From an uncultured Clostridia bacterium (GTDB lineage: Bacteria > Bacillota > Clostridia > Oscillospirales > Acutalibacteraceae), in NCBI GenBank assembly GCA_945787805.1, contig CALZID010000001.1, forward strand, positions 248,001 to 312,000: DNA of 64,000 nt, in the 5' to 3' direction. Positions within the stretch are counted from its first letter, which is position 1. Each line of letters opens with the position of its first letter. Positions 27,082 to 35,874 of the stretch are shown in pieces. Position numbers and translations under genes: made by a program. The notes beneath the pieces are model-generated. The model was not told where the DNA came from. It saw only the letters and a program-made list of their open reading frames with translations, and did not search any database.

Positions 27082-29422
27082 ACGCCTTTTTAACAGCGCC
27101 CATATTTGCCATAATCTTTTTTGTGCCGACTTTTTCAAATGCAATTTCCATTAACACATCATTGCCCATCGGTTTAAGTGAAACTATCATACCCTTACCG
27201 AATACACGGTGCACAACTTGTTCACCGACCATAAAGTTTTCAGTAGATTTAGGCGCAGAATTTGATAATCCGAATCCACGGTTTATCGGTTTATTAGGCT
27301 GAGTAACAGGCTTGCCGATAGGTTTCGGCGGTTTAACAAGATATTGACTGCATTCGTCGGGTATTTCTTTTAAGAACCGTGACGGCTGATTATACCTTGT
27401 TGAGCCGAAAATCATTCTTGAACGGGTATTTAGCAAATAGAGATTTTTCTTTGCTCTTGTAATGCCGACATAAGCAAGCCGTCTTTCTTCTTCAATTTCA
27501 CTCGGTTCGTAAAGTGCTTGCATTCCCGGGAATACCCCTTCTTCCATACCCGGAATAAACACAACGGGAAATTCAAGACCTTTTGATGAGTGGAGCGTCA
27601 TCATAACAACTGCGTCGGTATCGGAATTATAATTGTCGATATCGGTCATCAAGGCGACATCTTCCAAGAAATCAGACAAGTCAGAATCTGGATTTTCCTC
27701 TTTAAATCTGATTAAGTTTGAATTCAATTCGTCAATGTTTTGAATTCTGTCTTCATAGGTTTCTTTATCGGACATAAGAGAAGCCTTATATCCGGTTTCG
27801 TCAAGCAAAGAAACAAACACAGATGACGGTGACTCTCGCTGGGCAAGTTCCGTAAAGCCTTCTATAAGTCTTGTAAATTCAATTAGCTTTTGCGAGCTTC
27901 TTTTAAGCTTTTCATATTCATCGGATGTTTTAAATACCTGAAATAAAGATATGCCGAGTCCATCGGCTATTTCTTTTGCTGTTGCTATTGTTGTAGCGCC
28001 GATTCCCCTTTTCGGCGTATTTATAATTCTTTCAAGACGAACATTATCATCGTGATTGGCAATAACAGAAAGATATGCCAAGCAGTCTTTAATCTCCATT
28101 CTGTCATAGAATTTATGTCCGCCGATAATTCTGTAAGGAATACCGCTTTTGACAAACATTCTTTCAATTGAGTTCGACATTGAATTCATTCTGTAAAGAA
28201 CGGCAAAATCGCTGAATTTTGCATCATCGCCTTTTTTATTCATAATACTCATAATTTCATCGGCGATATATTTGCTTTCGGCGTATTCATCATTCAAGGT
28301 ATTAACTTTTATTTTGTCGCCTGCTCCGTTTGCCGTCCAGAGATTTTTACCTTTTCTTTGTTCGTTATGAGCGATAACAGCGTTTGCGCCGTCAAGAATA
28401 TTTTGCGTAGAGCGATAATTCTGCTCTAAACGAATTACTGTTGCATTGGCAAAATTCTTTTCAAAGCTCAATATATTTTCAATAGTAGCACCGCGGAATT
28501 TATAAATACTTTGGTCATCGTCACCGACAACGCAAATATTATTGTATCCGCTCGATAAAAGCTTTGTCAAAACAAACTGAGCATGGTTAGTGTCTTGATA
28601 TTCGTCAACTAAAACATACTTGAATTTGTTTTGATAGTACTCTCTAATCTGCTCATTATCTTCTAAAAGCTTGACAGTATTAAAAATAATATCGTCAAAG
28701 TCCATAGCGTCAGCATTTTTCAGCAAAGACTGATATTTTTTGTAACACTCGGCAACCTGTCGCTCTCGGTAATTACCGCTACTGAGATTTAAGTATTCAT
28801 CGGGAGGGACAAGAGAATCCTTTGCTCTGCTTATTTCGCCTAAAATTGATTTATGGGGCAAAAACTTGTCATCAATGTTTAAAAGACGCTGACATTCTTT
28901 CATAACCCGTTTACTGTCGTCGGTATCATAGATAGTGAAATGCTTAGAATAGCCCAAGTATTCGGCATTTCTGCGAAGAATTCGCACACATATTGAATGG
29001 AATGTCCCCGCCCAAATATCATTGGCAGCTTCACCGATACGCAAAACAAGTCGTTCTTTTAATTCATTTGCAGCCTTATTAGTGAAAGTGAATGCTAAAA
29101 TTTCCCAGGGCTTAGGCGCATCAACAGACAAAACTCTTTTGATTCTTTCATATACTTCGTTATTACCGTTGTAATATGTATTTAACAAATTAAAAGTATC
29201 ATCGTCAATTCTGTTTTCGATAATATTTGAATTATATGCGCTGCCGTATTTAATCAGATTTGCAATTCTGTTTACAAGTACGGTTGTTTTTCCGCTGCCT
29301 GCACCTGCAAGAATTAAAAGCGGTCCGTCAACCGATAAGACCGCCTTTAATTGCATATCATTCATTCTGTTAAATTCTTTTAAGATTATTTTATTTCTTA
29401 ATTCACAAATTTGTGATTGCAT
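27080..29422 (-). CDS. pcrA: ATP-dependent DNA helicase PcrA/UvrD
   Basis: Superfamily 1 3'-5' helicase for repair and transcription-replication conflicts. Of 780 residues, AGAGSGKTTVLVNRI near residue 40 is Walker A, VDEYQDTNHAQ is Walker B, GDDDQSIYKFRGA is motif III, and VGITRAKKNLYLL is motif VI. The C-terminus (VVHRVFGKGMIVSLKP) is the PcrA Tudor-like domain that binds RNA polymerase. The ATG overlaps the stop of the upstream fumarase gene as TAATG, with AGGAGAG as ribosome site. Confidence 0.96.
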   Translation of the reverse strand: MQSQICELRNKIILKEFNRMNDMQLKAVLSVDGPLLILAGAGSGKTTVLVNRIANLIKYGSAYNSNIIENRIDDDTFNLLNTYYNGNNEVYERIKRVLSVDAPKPWEILAFTFTNKAANELKERLVLRIGEAANDIWAGTFHSICVRILRRNAEYLGYSKHFTIYDTDDSKRVMKECQRLLNIDDKFLPHKSILGEISRAKDSLVPPDEYLNLSSGNYRERQVAECYKKYQSLLKNADAMDFDDIIFNTVKLLEDNEQIREYYQNKFKYVLVDEYQDTNHAQFVLTKLLSSGYNNICVVGDDDQSIYKFRGATIENILSFEKNFANATVIRLEQNYRSTQNILDGANAVIAHNEQRKGKNLWTANGAGDKIKVNTLNDEYAESKYIADEIMSIMNKKGDDAKFSDFAVLYRMNSMSNSIERMFVKSGIPYRIIGGHKFYDRMEIKDCLAYLSVIANHDDNVRLERIINTPKRGIGATTIATAKEIADGLGISLFQVFKTSDEYEKLKRSSQKLIEFTRLIEGFTELAQRESPSSVFVSLLDETGYKASLMSDKETYEDRIQNIDELNSNLIRFKEENPDSDLSDFLEDVALMTDIDNYNSDTDAVVMMTLHSSKGLEFPVVFIPGMEEGVFPGMQALYEPSEIEEERRLAYVGITRAKKNLYLLNTRSRMIFGSTRYNQPSRFLKEIPDECSQYLVKPPKPIGKPVTQPNKPINRGFGLSNSAPKSTENFMVGEQVVHRVFGKGMIVSLKPMGNDVLMEIAFEKVGTKKIMANMGAVKKA

Positions 29423-29958
29423 TATTTCTCTCCTATGTCAAATAAATTTCCGCCGTTTGAATCTATCGCAACAATTAAAGGAAAATTCTTAAAAGTAAGC
29501 TTCTTAACAGACTCACACCCTAAATCTTCAAAGGCTATGACTTCTGCTTCAACAATAGATTTTGATGCAAGGGCTCCCGCCCCGCCTGTTGCACAAAAAT
29601 ATATTGCGTTATTTTTTTTAATCGCTTCACAAACTTCTTTTGAACGCGGACCTTTACCAATCATCGCCTTTAACCCTAAATCAAGAAGAGTGGGAGCAAA
29701 TTTATCCATTCTGCTTGATGTTGTAGGTCCACAACTGCCTATAGCTGAATTCTCGGGTGTAGGAGTCGGACCTGCATAATATATCGCCGCACCGTTAATA
29801 TCAAACGGCAATATTTCACCGTTTTCAATTAGGTTTATAATTCTTTTATGAGCAGCGTCACGGGCTGTATAAACAGTGCCAGACAGATAAACTCTGTCCC
29901 CGGCTTTAAGCTTTGAAACTGACTCGTTTAATTTAGATGTATGAATGGAATATTCCAT
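29422..29958 (-). CDS. Class I fumarate hydratase beta subunit (FumA C-terminal type)
   Basis: C-terminal, substrate-binding half of iron-sulfur fumarase or a related tartrate dehydratase. The 178-residue protein has LKAGDRVYLSGTVYTARDAA, YYAGPTPTPENSAIGSCGPT and TGGAGALASKSI, typical of this subunit. The alpha subunit carrying the cluster cysteines is usually directly upstream, but here the upstream neighbour is a DivIVA-like gene and no alpha gene exists in the window. Assignment to fumarase rather than tartrate dehydratase is uncertain. Confidence 0.85.
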   Translation of the reverse strand: MEYSIHTSKLNESVSKLKAGDRVYLSGTVYTARDAAHKRIINLIENGEILPFDINGAAIYYAGPTPTPENSAIGSCGPTTSSRMDKFAPTLLDLGLKAMIGKGPRSKEVCEAIKKNNAIYFCATGGAGALASKSIVEAEVIAFEDLGCESVKKLTFKNFPLIVAIDSNGGNLFDIGEK

Positions 29959-29959
29959 C

Positions 29960-30724
29960 TTAATCTTCTCCGTTTGGTTGTATATTCAAATCTGCATTAA
30001 ACTCTGTGTTTGATTCATAAGATATAAATGTAAGTCCGCTGCCGTCATCGGTTCGCTCTACACGGATTGCGTCTTCAGGTATATCCTTATCAAAATTCAC
30101 GGTATGTGCTTCAATTCCGGTTAAGTCCGTATGTAAATTGAGAAGTAACGATGCCGAGTTGTTAAGCTTGCTGCCGAGCGCATAAACATCTTTATGAAGC
30201 TGTTCAAGAGAAGAATTAAATTTTCTTGAAATTGCATCAACATCTTTGAGAAGCTGTTCAATTTCATTTGCTTCCCGTTTAACATCCTGTGATGCGATTG
30301 CGCCAATGTCTTTCGCCTTTGATTTTGCACTGTCAACAAGCTCGTCAGAATATCTTCTCGCATCAATATATGCAGCACCTATTTGTTTTTCTGCTCTTTT
30401 TAGTTTTTCGGATTTTTCTTCAAAGCCGTTAATTCTTTCAATATATTGAGCATTCTCTTTAAGTGCAACTTCTAACTTAACGGAGAGTTCATTTACTTCT
30501 TTTTCTTTTTCTTCCAATTTTTCGTTAACGGCACAAAGATTTTCGATTCGCATTTCAAGCTCATCAATTTTGTGCTTTAATTCAAGCGATTCATTTCTCT
30601 TGCTTTCGAGCTGTTCTTTAACATCTGCGGTTTCGGTCTGTAATTTTTCAACATAAGCCAACACATCGGACTTTTTAAAACCGCCGAATATAGAAGTTTT
30701 CATTACTGTAATATCGTTGCTCAT
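29960..30724 (-). CDS. DivIVA-like coiled-coil protein
   Basis: 254 residues. The start SIFGGFKKSDVLAYVEKLQ matches the membrane-binding N-terminal motif of DivIVA/GpsB proteins. From about residue 25 to 190 it is a Glu/Lys-rich coiled coil with heptad character, then an acidic tail. A scaffold at curved membrane or septa is the family role; the exact function here is unknown. The ATG at 30724 is preferred to the GTG directly before it. First gene of a three-gene unit with fumarase beta and pcrA. Confidence 0.72.
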   Translation of the reverse strand: MSNDITVMKTSIFGGFKKSDVLAYVEKLQTETADVKEQLESKRNESLELKHKIDELEMRIENLCAVNEKLEEKEKEVNELSVKLEVALKENAQYIERINGFEEKSEKLKRAEKQIGAAYIDARRYSDELVDSAKSKAKDIGAIASQDVKREANEIEQLLKDVDAISRKFNSSLEQLHKDVYALGSKLNNSASLLLNLHTDLTGIEAHTVNFDKDIPEDAIRVERTDDGSGLTFISYESNTEFNADLNIQPNGED

Positions 30725-30756
30725 CACTACAACCCCGTATAAAAATTATTATTTAT

Positions 30757-30785
30757 ATTTTAACAGATAATTTTCATTATGACAA
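30757..30785 (-). promoter_or_regulatory. Promoter of divIVA-like/fumarase/pcrA unit
   Basis: Minus-strand TTGTCA at 30785-30780 and TAAAAT at 30762-30757, spacer 17 bases, about 33 bases before the ATG. Confidence 0.7.
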
Positions 30786-30864
30786 CTATTTGTTAAAATA
30801 AAGACAAAAAAATATGGACTTTTGTTGAATAAGGTTGTAAAATACAAATTAGAGGTGATATTTT

Positions 30865-31836
30865 ATGAAGAAAAATACAAAGAAAGTGTTAAAGACTGTC
30901 GGTATTGCAGGGGCGCTCGCATCGGCTTCATATTTTCTTATAGGAAATATTTTCTACGCTTTAACCTTGACAAAGCAAGGCATAAACGGAAACATCTCAA
31001 CAAAGGTTGTAAAACCCAATAAAGCGGTTGATGATTATACTCAATATCTCAATGATGAGCTTGATAAGGGAAAAGTATGGTTTGATGAAATAAAGAAAGA
31101 AAAAATTGCTATTCGTTCATCAAGCGACAAGAAAAATCTTCATGCCGATTACATTTTTGCCGACAAACCGACTGATATTTGCGCATTGGTTGTTCACGGC
31201 TACACTTCGTCACCGAGAAATATGGGAATCTATGCAAAAAAATATCACGAGCTGGGATATGATGTTGTAATGCCCAGTCTTAACGGTCACGCAGACAGCG
31301 AAACAGGATATGTAACAATGGGCTGGGATGATAGGCTTGATGTAATTGACTGGATAAATTTTATTGTAGATAATAATCCAAATGTAAAGATTTTAATACA
31401 CGGAGTTTCAATGGGTGCGGCAACAACCATGATGGCAACCGGTGAAGATTTACCCGAAAATGTCAAAGTTGCCGTTGCTGACTGCGGCTATTCATCTGTT
31501 TGGGATATTTTCAGTAACAAGCTTCAGAACAGCTTTAAGCTTCACGAGTTCCCTACTTTATATTCCGCAAATGCGGTTAATAAATTGTATTCGGGTTTTG
31601 ATTTCAAAGAAGCGTCGTCAATCGAACAGTTGAAAAAATCAAAAACACCGACTATTTTCCTGCACGGTGAAAAAGACACCTTTGTGCCTTATGAAATGCT
31701 TGATAAGGTTTATGAGGCTGCCGCTTGTGAAAAAGAAAAAGTTACGATTCCAAATGCGCCACATGCCAGAAACGCTTGTGCTGACCCGGAGCTTTATTGG
31801 AGCTCAATTCAAAACTTTATAAACAGGTACTTATAA
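30865..31836 (+). CDS. Membrane-anchored alpha/beta hydrolase
   Basis: 323 residues with a single N-terminal hydrophobic helix (about 11-33) after MKKNTKK, so the enzyme likely faces outside. The hydrolase core shows LVVHGYTSSPRNMGIY (oxyanion region), the nucleophile elbow GVSMGAATTM, FLHGEKDTFVP with the acid, and a final His in NAPHARN. This arrangement matches serine hydrolases of the YqkD/acyl-peptidase-like group; substrate unknown. AGAGGTGA precedes the ATG. Monocistronic, and followed by repeat copy 2 four bases after its stop. Confidence 0.88.
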   Translation: MKKNTKKVLKTVGIAGALASASYFLIGNIFYALTLTKQGINGNISTKVVKPNKAVDDYTQYLNDELDKGKVWFDEIKKEKIAIRSSSDKKNLHADYIFADKPTDICALVVHGYTSSPRNMGIYAKKYHELGYDVVMPSLNGHADSETGYVTMGWDDRLDVIDWINFIVDNNPNVKILIHGVSMGAATTMMATGEDLPENVKVAVADCGYSSVWDIFSNKLQNSFKLHEFPTLYSANAVNKLYSGFDFKEASSIEQLKKSKTPTIFLHGEKDTFVPYEMLDKVYEAAACEKEKVTIPNAPHARNACADPELYWSSIQNFINRYL

Positions 31837-31840
31837 GATT

Positions 31841-32080
31841 GGGGTTGTAAAAAAGTGTAGACCGCATAAAACCCTATAAGTAAAGGTTTTTTAGTACCCC
31901 AAAACAGCATTAAATCAAATAAAAGTAATAAAAATCAAAAAACAGATAAAAAATAATGTTTTATGCTATGAACAAACTTCGCCGCTCGGCGTACCTTTGT
32001 ACGCCGTCGGGTAACCGATAACAAGGCAAAAGCCTTGTTATCGCTCAGTTTGTCCATTCTACGCATTTTTTCCTAACCCC
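31841..32080. repeat. Structured intergenic repeat, copy 2 (240 bp)
   Basis: Same orientation and ends as copy 1. In the variable left half the small stem is AAAACC/GGTTTT instead of AAAGCC/GGCTTT, a compensated base-pair change. The right half is identical to copy 1 across the hairpin region. Lies between the alpha/beta hydrolase and the convergent glucosaminidase gene; with the hairpin at 32087 it fills this 305-base gap. Confidence 0.88.
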
Positions 32081-32086
32081 ACAAAC

Positions 32087-32124
32087 AGGGGCTGTAAAAA
32101 AACGAAAGTTTTTTTACAGCCCCT
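32087..32124. terminator. Hairpin terminator after repeat copy 2
   Basis: 17-bp stem AGGGGCTGTAAAAAAAC / GTTTTTTTACAGCCCCT with loop gaaa, then TTAATTTTAAT on the plus side. Probably ends the hydrolase transcript; the minus-side U-tract is poor. Confidence 0.8.
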
Positions 32125-32141
32125 TAATTTTAATATATTCG

Positions 32142-34538
32142 TTACGGTATCCAAACACCATTTGAGTCAAAGTGATATTCCTTTCCGTCAATTACCTTGG
32201 TACCGGTTACCATATATCCGTTAGCGTCGAGATAATACCATTTATTATTCCATTCCAGCCAACTGTCAGTCATCATTCTGCCGTTTGAGTCAAGGTAACA
32301 CCAACCGACTGAGTCTTTAACCCATTCATTTGTAACCAAATGGCCGTTTGAGCCAAGATAACACCAGCCAACGCTGTCCTTAACCCATTTGTTATATAGC
32401 CAATGACCGTTTGAGTCAAGATAACACCAACCGACTGAGTCTTTAACCCAATGACCTTTTGAATCGTGTAAACAATCAATTTCACCGCTTTTATATTTAA
32501 AAATTTTAAGAGCATCGGCAAGCTCAACTTTACCGTTTATATCAGTATCGGCAGCTAATAACGATAAAGCCGTAAGAGAAGAAATCTCACCTGTTTTATA
32601 TTTAAAAATCAGCAGTGCGTCTGCAATTGTAACAGAATCGTCAGCGTCAATATCACCTAAAATTACATCTGCGGTAACAGTAATTTTGCAGGTGGCTTTA
32701 AAATTGCCGACTTGTGCCGTAATGGTTGCTTCGCCCTTACCGACAGCAGTTACTTTACCGTTTGATACCGTTGCCACAGAAGTATTTGAAGATGACCATT
32801 TTACTGTTTTATCGTCCGTAGTATTTGAAGGTTGATAACTGACAGAAAGAGTTGATGTATCGCCTTTAAACAATGAACGCGATGTCGAATTTAGAGTAAT
32901 TCCCGTCATTGGAATTTGTTGCTGATTGCTTCTGACAATGTTGATTGTATATGTACGCACATTGCCGTTCTCTGCTTTTACAATAACAGATACAGTATTG
33001 TTACCGTCTTTAAGCGCTATATTACCGACACCGTTGGTAATTTTTGCTTTTGAATTGATTGTTGTAGCCGCAATATTAACAGAAGATACATTTGAAGCAA
33101 CAGTATATGAATATCCTTCGGTTTTTGCAGAATCAAAGCCAATAGAATTTCCGTCAATTGTCAAGGTTTTTAACCAATTGTTAGGATTATAACTGTTTGC
33201 TTCCGGTAACTTACAAGGCTTTTCAGGCATATTTCTGTAATATGGGATAATAAAGGTAAAACTATTGTCAATAATTCCCAGCTCAATATATGATTTTTTA
33301 ATATTGGGCGCTTCGTGTGAAGGTGCTACAATATTTGTCATATACTGATGATAAAAGTTTGACGGGTCACTATTTGAAGTATTGAATTTTTGAAAATACA
33401 GTGTATTTTGCTTATGGATACTGTTTATGTATGACATACCAATCCAGTAGGCGCCGCCCACAATAGACCTATACTGAGTATTCCACGGAATATAACAAAG
33501 AGCTTTTTTCTCATTTGACATAGAACCGCCGTTTTTCGCAAAATTCAAACCGTTTGCAATAGGGTCTGACCCTGCAGAGGCACCTATATTATAAAAATTG
33601 TAATAACCGGCATAGCTACCGTAATTACCGCTTGTTGAACCACTGCCTTTATATCCGACTTCTTGGATAGTTCTCGACGCCAAATGATATGGGCTCACTT
33701 TTGAATAAACAGCCGCATCAATATATGCTTGTGTATATAAAACATCTGCACCGTCAAAGTTTTTGATGGTTTTATTGTTCATAAAAGAATTTTTAAGAAT
33801 ACTTGAAACACCGTTAATGTTTTGTGTTGAAGTATCATAAGAAAGATTTTCAAACATGAAAATTGTGTTTTCATTCAGAAAATTTCTGGGGTCCATATAA
33901 TATGCAACGGTTTCTTTATTAGCCTGATACCAAGATGAACCGTCATGTGCAATCCACTTATCTTCACGCCAGTTATAGCAATCACTTGCTGTCGAACGGT
34001 ATGAAAGCGGTGGATTTTGCATTAGGCTGCGGCCTGTATAGCATTGGCCGTATTTTGTTGTTACAAACAAGTCATCCCAGTTATATCCTGTATCATAAAA
34101 TACAAACTTCCAATTAGGGTGAAAACTTAAAAGCTGTTCAATATACGGTTTATAGATTTCAGGAACACCTTCAGGCATTTCAAAATCATCCGATATATTC
34201 TGTATTGTAACATATTGCGCTGCTACATATCCCTTATAAGATTTACCGCTATAAGTAAACTCAACATAGCACCATCTGGGGTTTGTAGAATCGTTAGAAG
34301 AATTAACTGTATCAAGAACAGTAACAGAATGACCTGTTTGAAGCTGAACCTTAGTACCGTTAACATATAACTTGTTATCGCCGTCTTTTGTGGACGGTGA
34401 AGTTCTAACATGGACATTGGTGTTGTTAATATATCCGGCTTTTGACTCAGCATAAACAAAAAAAGATGCTGAAAGAGAAAATAATATTGATAGTGTTAAA
34501 AGTAACGACATAATGCTCTTAAAAATATTTTGTTTCAC
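32142..34538 (-). CDS. Secreted multidomain glucosaminidase with dockerin and wall-binding repeats
   Basis: 798 residues from GTG 34538. Order: signal peptide (about 1-30); SH3b-like domain with NVHVRTSPSTKDG; a LytD-like glucosaminidase core with MDPRNFLNENTIFMFENLSY and ASRTIQEVGYKG (about 110-400); a cadherin-like beta-sandwich; a BIG2 Ig-like domain (WSSSNTSVATVSNGKVTAVG); two dockerin repeats (GDIDADDSVTIADALLIFKY and ADTDINGKVELADALKIFKY); then choline-binding-type repeats such as DSVGWCYLDSNGH. Likely cuts or remodels peptidoglycan outside the cell. GTG is chosen since GGAAGTGAG precedes it, and the ATG at 34556 would sit at the transcript start. Confidence 0.9.
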   Translation of the reverse strand: MKQNIFKSIMSLLLTLSILFSLSASFFVYAESKAGYINNTNVHVRTSPSTKDGDNKLYVNGTKVQLQTGHSVTVLDTVNSSNDSTNPRWCYVEFTYSGKSYKGYVAAQYVTIQNISDDFEMPEGVPEIYKPYIEQLLSFHPNWKFVFYDTGYNWDDLFVTTKYGQCYTGRSLMQNPPLSYRSTASDCYNWREDKWIAHDGSSWYQANKETVAYYMDPRNFLNENTIFMFENLSYDTSTQNINGVSSILKNSFMNNKTIKNFDGADVLYTQAYIDAAVYSKVSPYHLASRTIQEVGYKGSGSTSGNYGSYAGYYNFYNIGASAGSDPIANGLNFAKNGGSMSNEKKALCYIPWNTQYRSIVGGAYWIGMSYINSIHKQNTLYFQKFNTSNSDPSNFYHQYMTNIVAPSHEAPNIKKSYIELGIIDNSFTFIIPYYRNMPEKPCKLPEANSYNPNNWLKTLTIDGNSIGFDSAKTEGYSYTVASNVSSVNIAATTINSKAKITNGVGNIALKDGNNTVSVIVKAENGNVRTYTINIVRSNQQQIPMTGITLNSTSRSLFKGDTSTLSVSYQPSNTTDDKTVKWSSSNTSVATVSNGKVTAVGKGEATITAQVGNFKATCKITVTADVILGDIDADDSVTIADALLIFKYKTGEISSLTALSLLAADTDINGKVELADALKIFKYKSGEIDCLHDSKGHWVKDSVGWCYLDSNGHWLYNKWVKDSVGWCYLGSNGHLVTNEWVKDSVGWCYLDSNGRMMTDSWLEWNNKWYYLDANGYMVTGTKVIDGKEYHFDSNGVWIP
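32281..32451 (-). repeat. In-gene 63-bp tandem repeats (wall-binding module)
   Basis: Near-identical units start at 32281, 32344 and 32407, spaced exactly 63 bases, each encoding a 21-residue WVKDSVGWCYL-type repeat. The DNA identity is higher than function alone needs, suggesting recent duplication. Confidence 0.9.
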
Positions 34539-34567
34539 ATTCTCACTTCCCAGCATAATATATGCTT

Positions 34568-34596
34568 ATTTTACCAAAAAAGTCAGAAATCGTCAA
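34568..34596 (-). promoter_or_regulatory. Promoter of glucosaminidase gene
   Basis: Minus-strand TTGACG at 34596-34591 and TAAAAT at 34573-34568, spacer 17. It begins just after the end of the upstream lipoprotein gene at 34607, so the gene has its own promoter. Confidence 0.78.
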
Positions 34597-34606
34597 GTTA
34601 CATATA

Positions 34607-35785
34607 TTACCATTGTTGATTATTCTTCAAAATATTTTCCTTTTCCAATCGTGTTTCGTCATAGTCGTTATACAGATATGAAGCTGAATAATAAACATAA
34701 CCGTCAAAATTGTTTTGTTTTATACATTGTATTTGCCTGAATATTACATCATTATTTAGGGTCCATTCATCACTGCCGGTTTTTGCGTAAAAATCCGTTT
34801 TACCTGCTTTATAAATTGGCAGTCCAACTGCAATTTTTACTTTACTGTTCAAATTTTTCCATTCATCAATACAATTTTCAAACGGCATTGTACCATGTTC
34901 AAATCCAAAATATATTTGCGGAATAATATAATCAGCATATCCCATTGTTGCAGACCATTTTATTATGTCGGCATATTTTTCATTGTAATTCTTTTCTATA
35001 TCGGCAGACGGGCTTATTGAAAAAATCAAATTTCTGCTTTTACACAGACTGTATACAGAAGAAATGAATGTATTGACTGATTCCCGTCTTATATCTTCGA
35101 CTGTCAGCTTTCCCCCATTTGCACAGTATTCATCATAAAAATTTTTATCAATATTTTTGTCGGTTGTAGGATAAAAATAATCATCAAAGTGAATTCCGTC
35201 TACATCATAATTATCAATAATTTCTCTGATACCCGTCAGAACATACTTTTGAACATCAAGAAAAACGGGATTATAATATATGCCGTTTTCACAAATAATC
35301 AATTTTTCAATTTCTTCATTGTTTGAATAAATTTTATAAGCAAATGACTCTGAACTGATTTTTGAAATATCCGATTGATTTGATATTCTAAACGGATTTA
35401 TCCATGCATGTACTTTTATGCTTTTTGAATGGGCACAGCTGACAAACACTGATAATATATCAAAAAACTCATTTTGTTTATTGCAAGCATATTTACTCTT
35501 AACAAAAATATTTGAAGAATAAAAAGCATCGTCAAATGCTCTTGAGTGAAGAAAAATATTGTTAATGTTATATTTTATTAAAATATCCAAAATACTGTTA
35601 ATTTTCATTATCAATTGTTCTGTATTATCAACGGAATTAACAATTTCTGAAATTTCATTATAATTTATCCAAGCACCGACAAAGCTTTCATTATTAACTT
35701 CAAAATTCGAGTCATTTTCTTTGTTTAATGTACACGAAGACAACAACAATACAACTGATAAAATGCAAATTATGTATTTTTTCAA
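34607..35785 (-). CDS. Lipoprotein, GH10-like hydrolase family (YngK/DUF187)
   Basis: 392 residues. A lipoprotein signal ends in LLLLSSC, so the enzyme is anchored outside the membrane. The body is a TIM barrel like 'glycosyl hydrolase-like 10' proteins: FVGAWINYNEI, NIFLHSRAFDDAFY, KVHAWINPFRIS, DVDGIHFDDYFYPT and GYADYIIPQIYFGFEHG. Substrate is unknown; related proteins are thought to act on cell-surface glycans. TTG start at 35785 has AAAGGAG 7 bases upstream. Divergent from perR, with a shared 89-base gap. Confidence 0.88.
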   Translation of the reverse strand: MKKYIICILSVVLLLSSCTLNKENDSNFEVNNESFVGAWINYNEISEIVNSVDNTEQLIMKINSILDILIKYNINNIFLHSRAFDDAFYSSNIFVKSKYACNKQNEFFDILSVFVSCAHSKSIKVHAWINPFRISNQSDISKISSESFAYKIYSNNEEIEKLIICENGIYYNPVFLDVQKYVLTGIREIIDNYDVDGIHFDDYFYPTTDKNIDKNFYDEYCANGGKLTVEDIRRESVNTFISSVYSLCKSRNLIFSISPSADIEKNYNEKYADIIKWSATMGYADYIIPQIYFGFEHGTMPFENCIDEWKNLNSKVKIAVGLPIYKAGKTDFYAKTGSDEWTLNNDVIFRQIQCIKQNNFDGYVYYSASYLYNDYDETRLEKENILKNNQQW

Positions 35786-35813
35786 ATTTATTCTCCTTTT
35801 ATATAAAAAACTA

Positions 35814-35841
35814 TTGACTTTTATTCAAAAAATGTTATAAT
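35814..35841 (+). promoter_or_regulatory. Promoter of perR-reverse rubrerythrin operon
   Basis: TTGACT at 35814-35819 and TATAAT at 35836-35841, 16-base spacer. The palindrome that follows lies over the expected transcription start. Confidence 0.85.
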
Positions 35842-35843
35842 AA

Positions 35844-35858
35844 CAGTAATCATTACTG
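35844..35858 (+). promoter_or_regulatory. Fur/PerR-type operator palindrome
   Basis: CAGTAAT-c-ATTACTG is a perfect 7-1-7 inverted repeat, the layout of PerR/Fur boxes, placed just after the -10 element and before a Fur-family gene. Autorepression is the likely role. It could also affect the divergent lipoprotein gene. Confidence 0.8.
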
Positions 35859-35874
35859 ATAGAGAGGTGAAAAA

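Noticed and set aside
32281-32451. CRISPR-like array
   Set aside because: The 63-bp repeats are tandem, in frame, with no unique spacers, and encode protein repeats.
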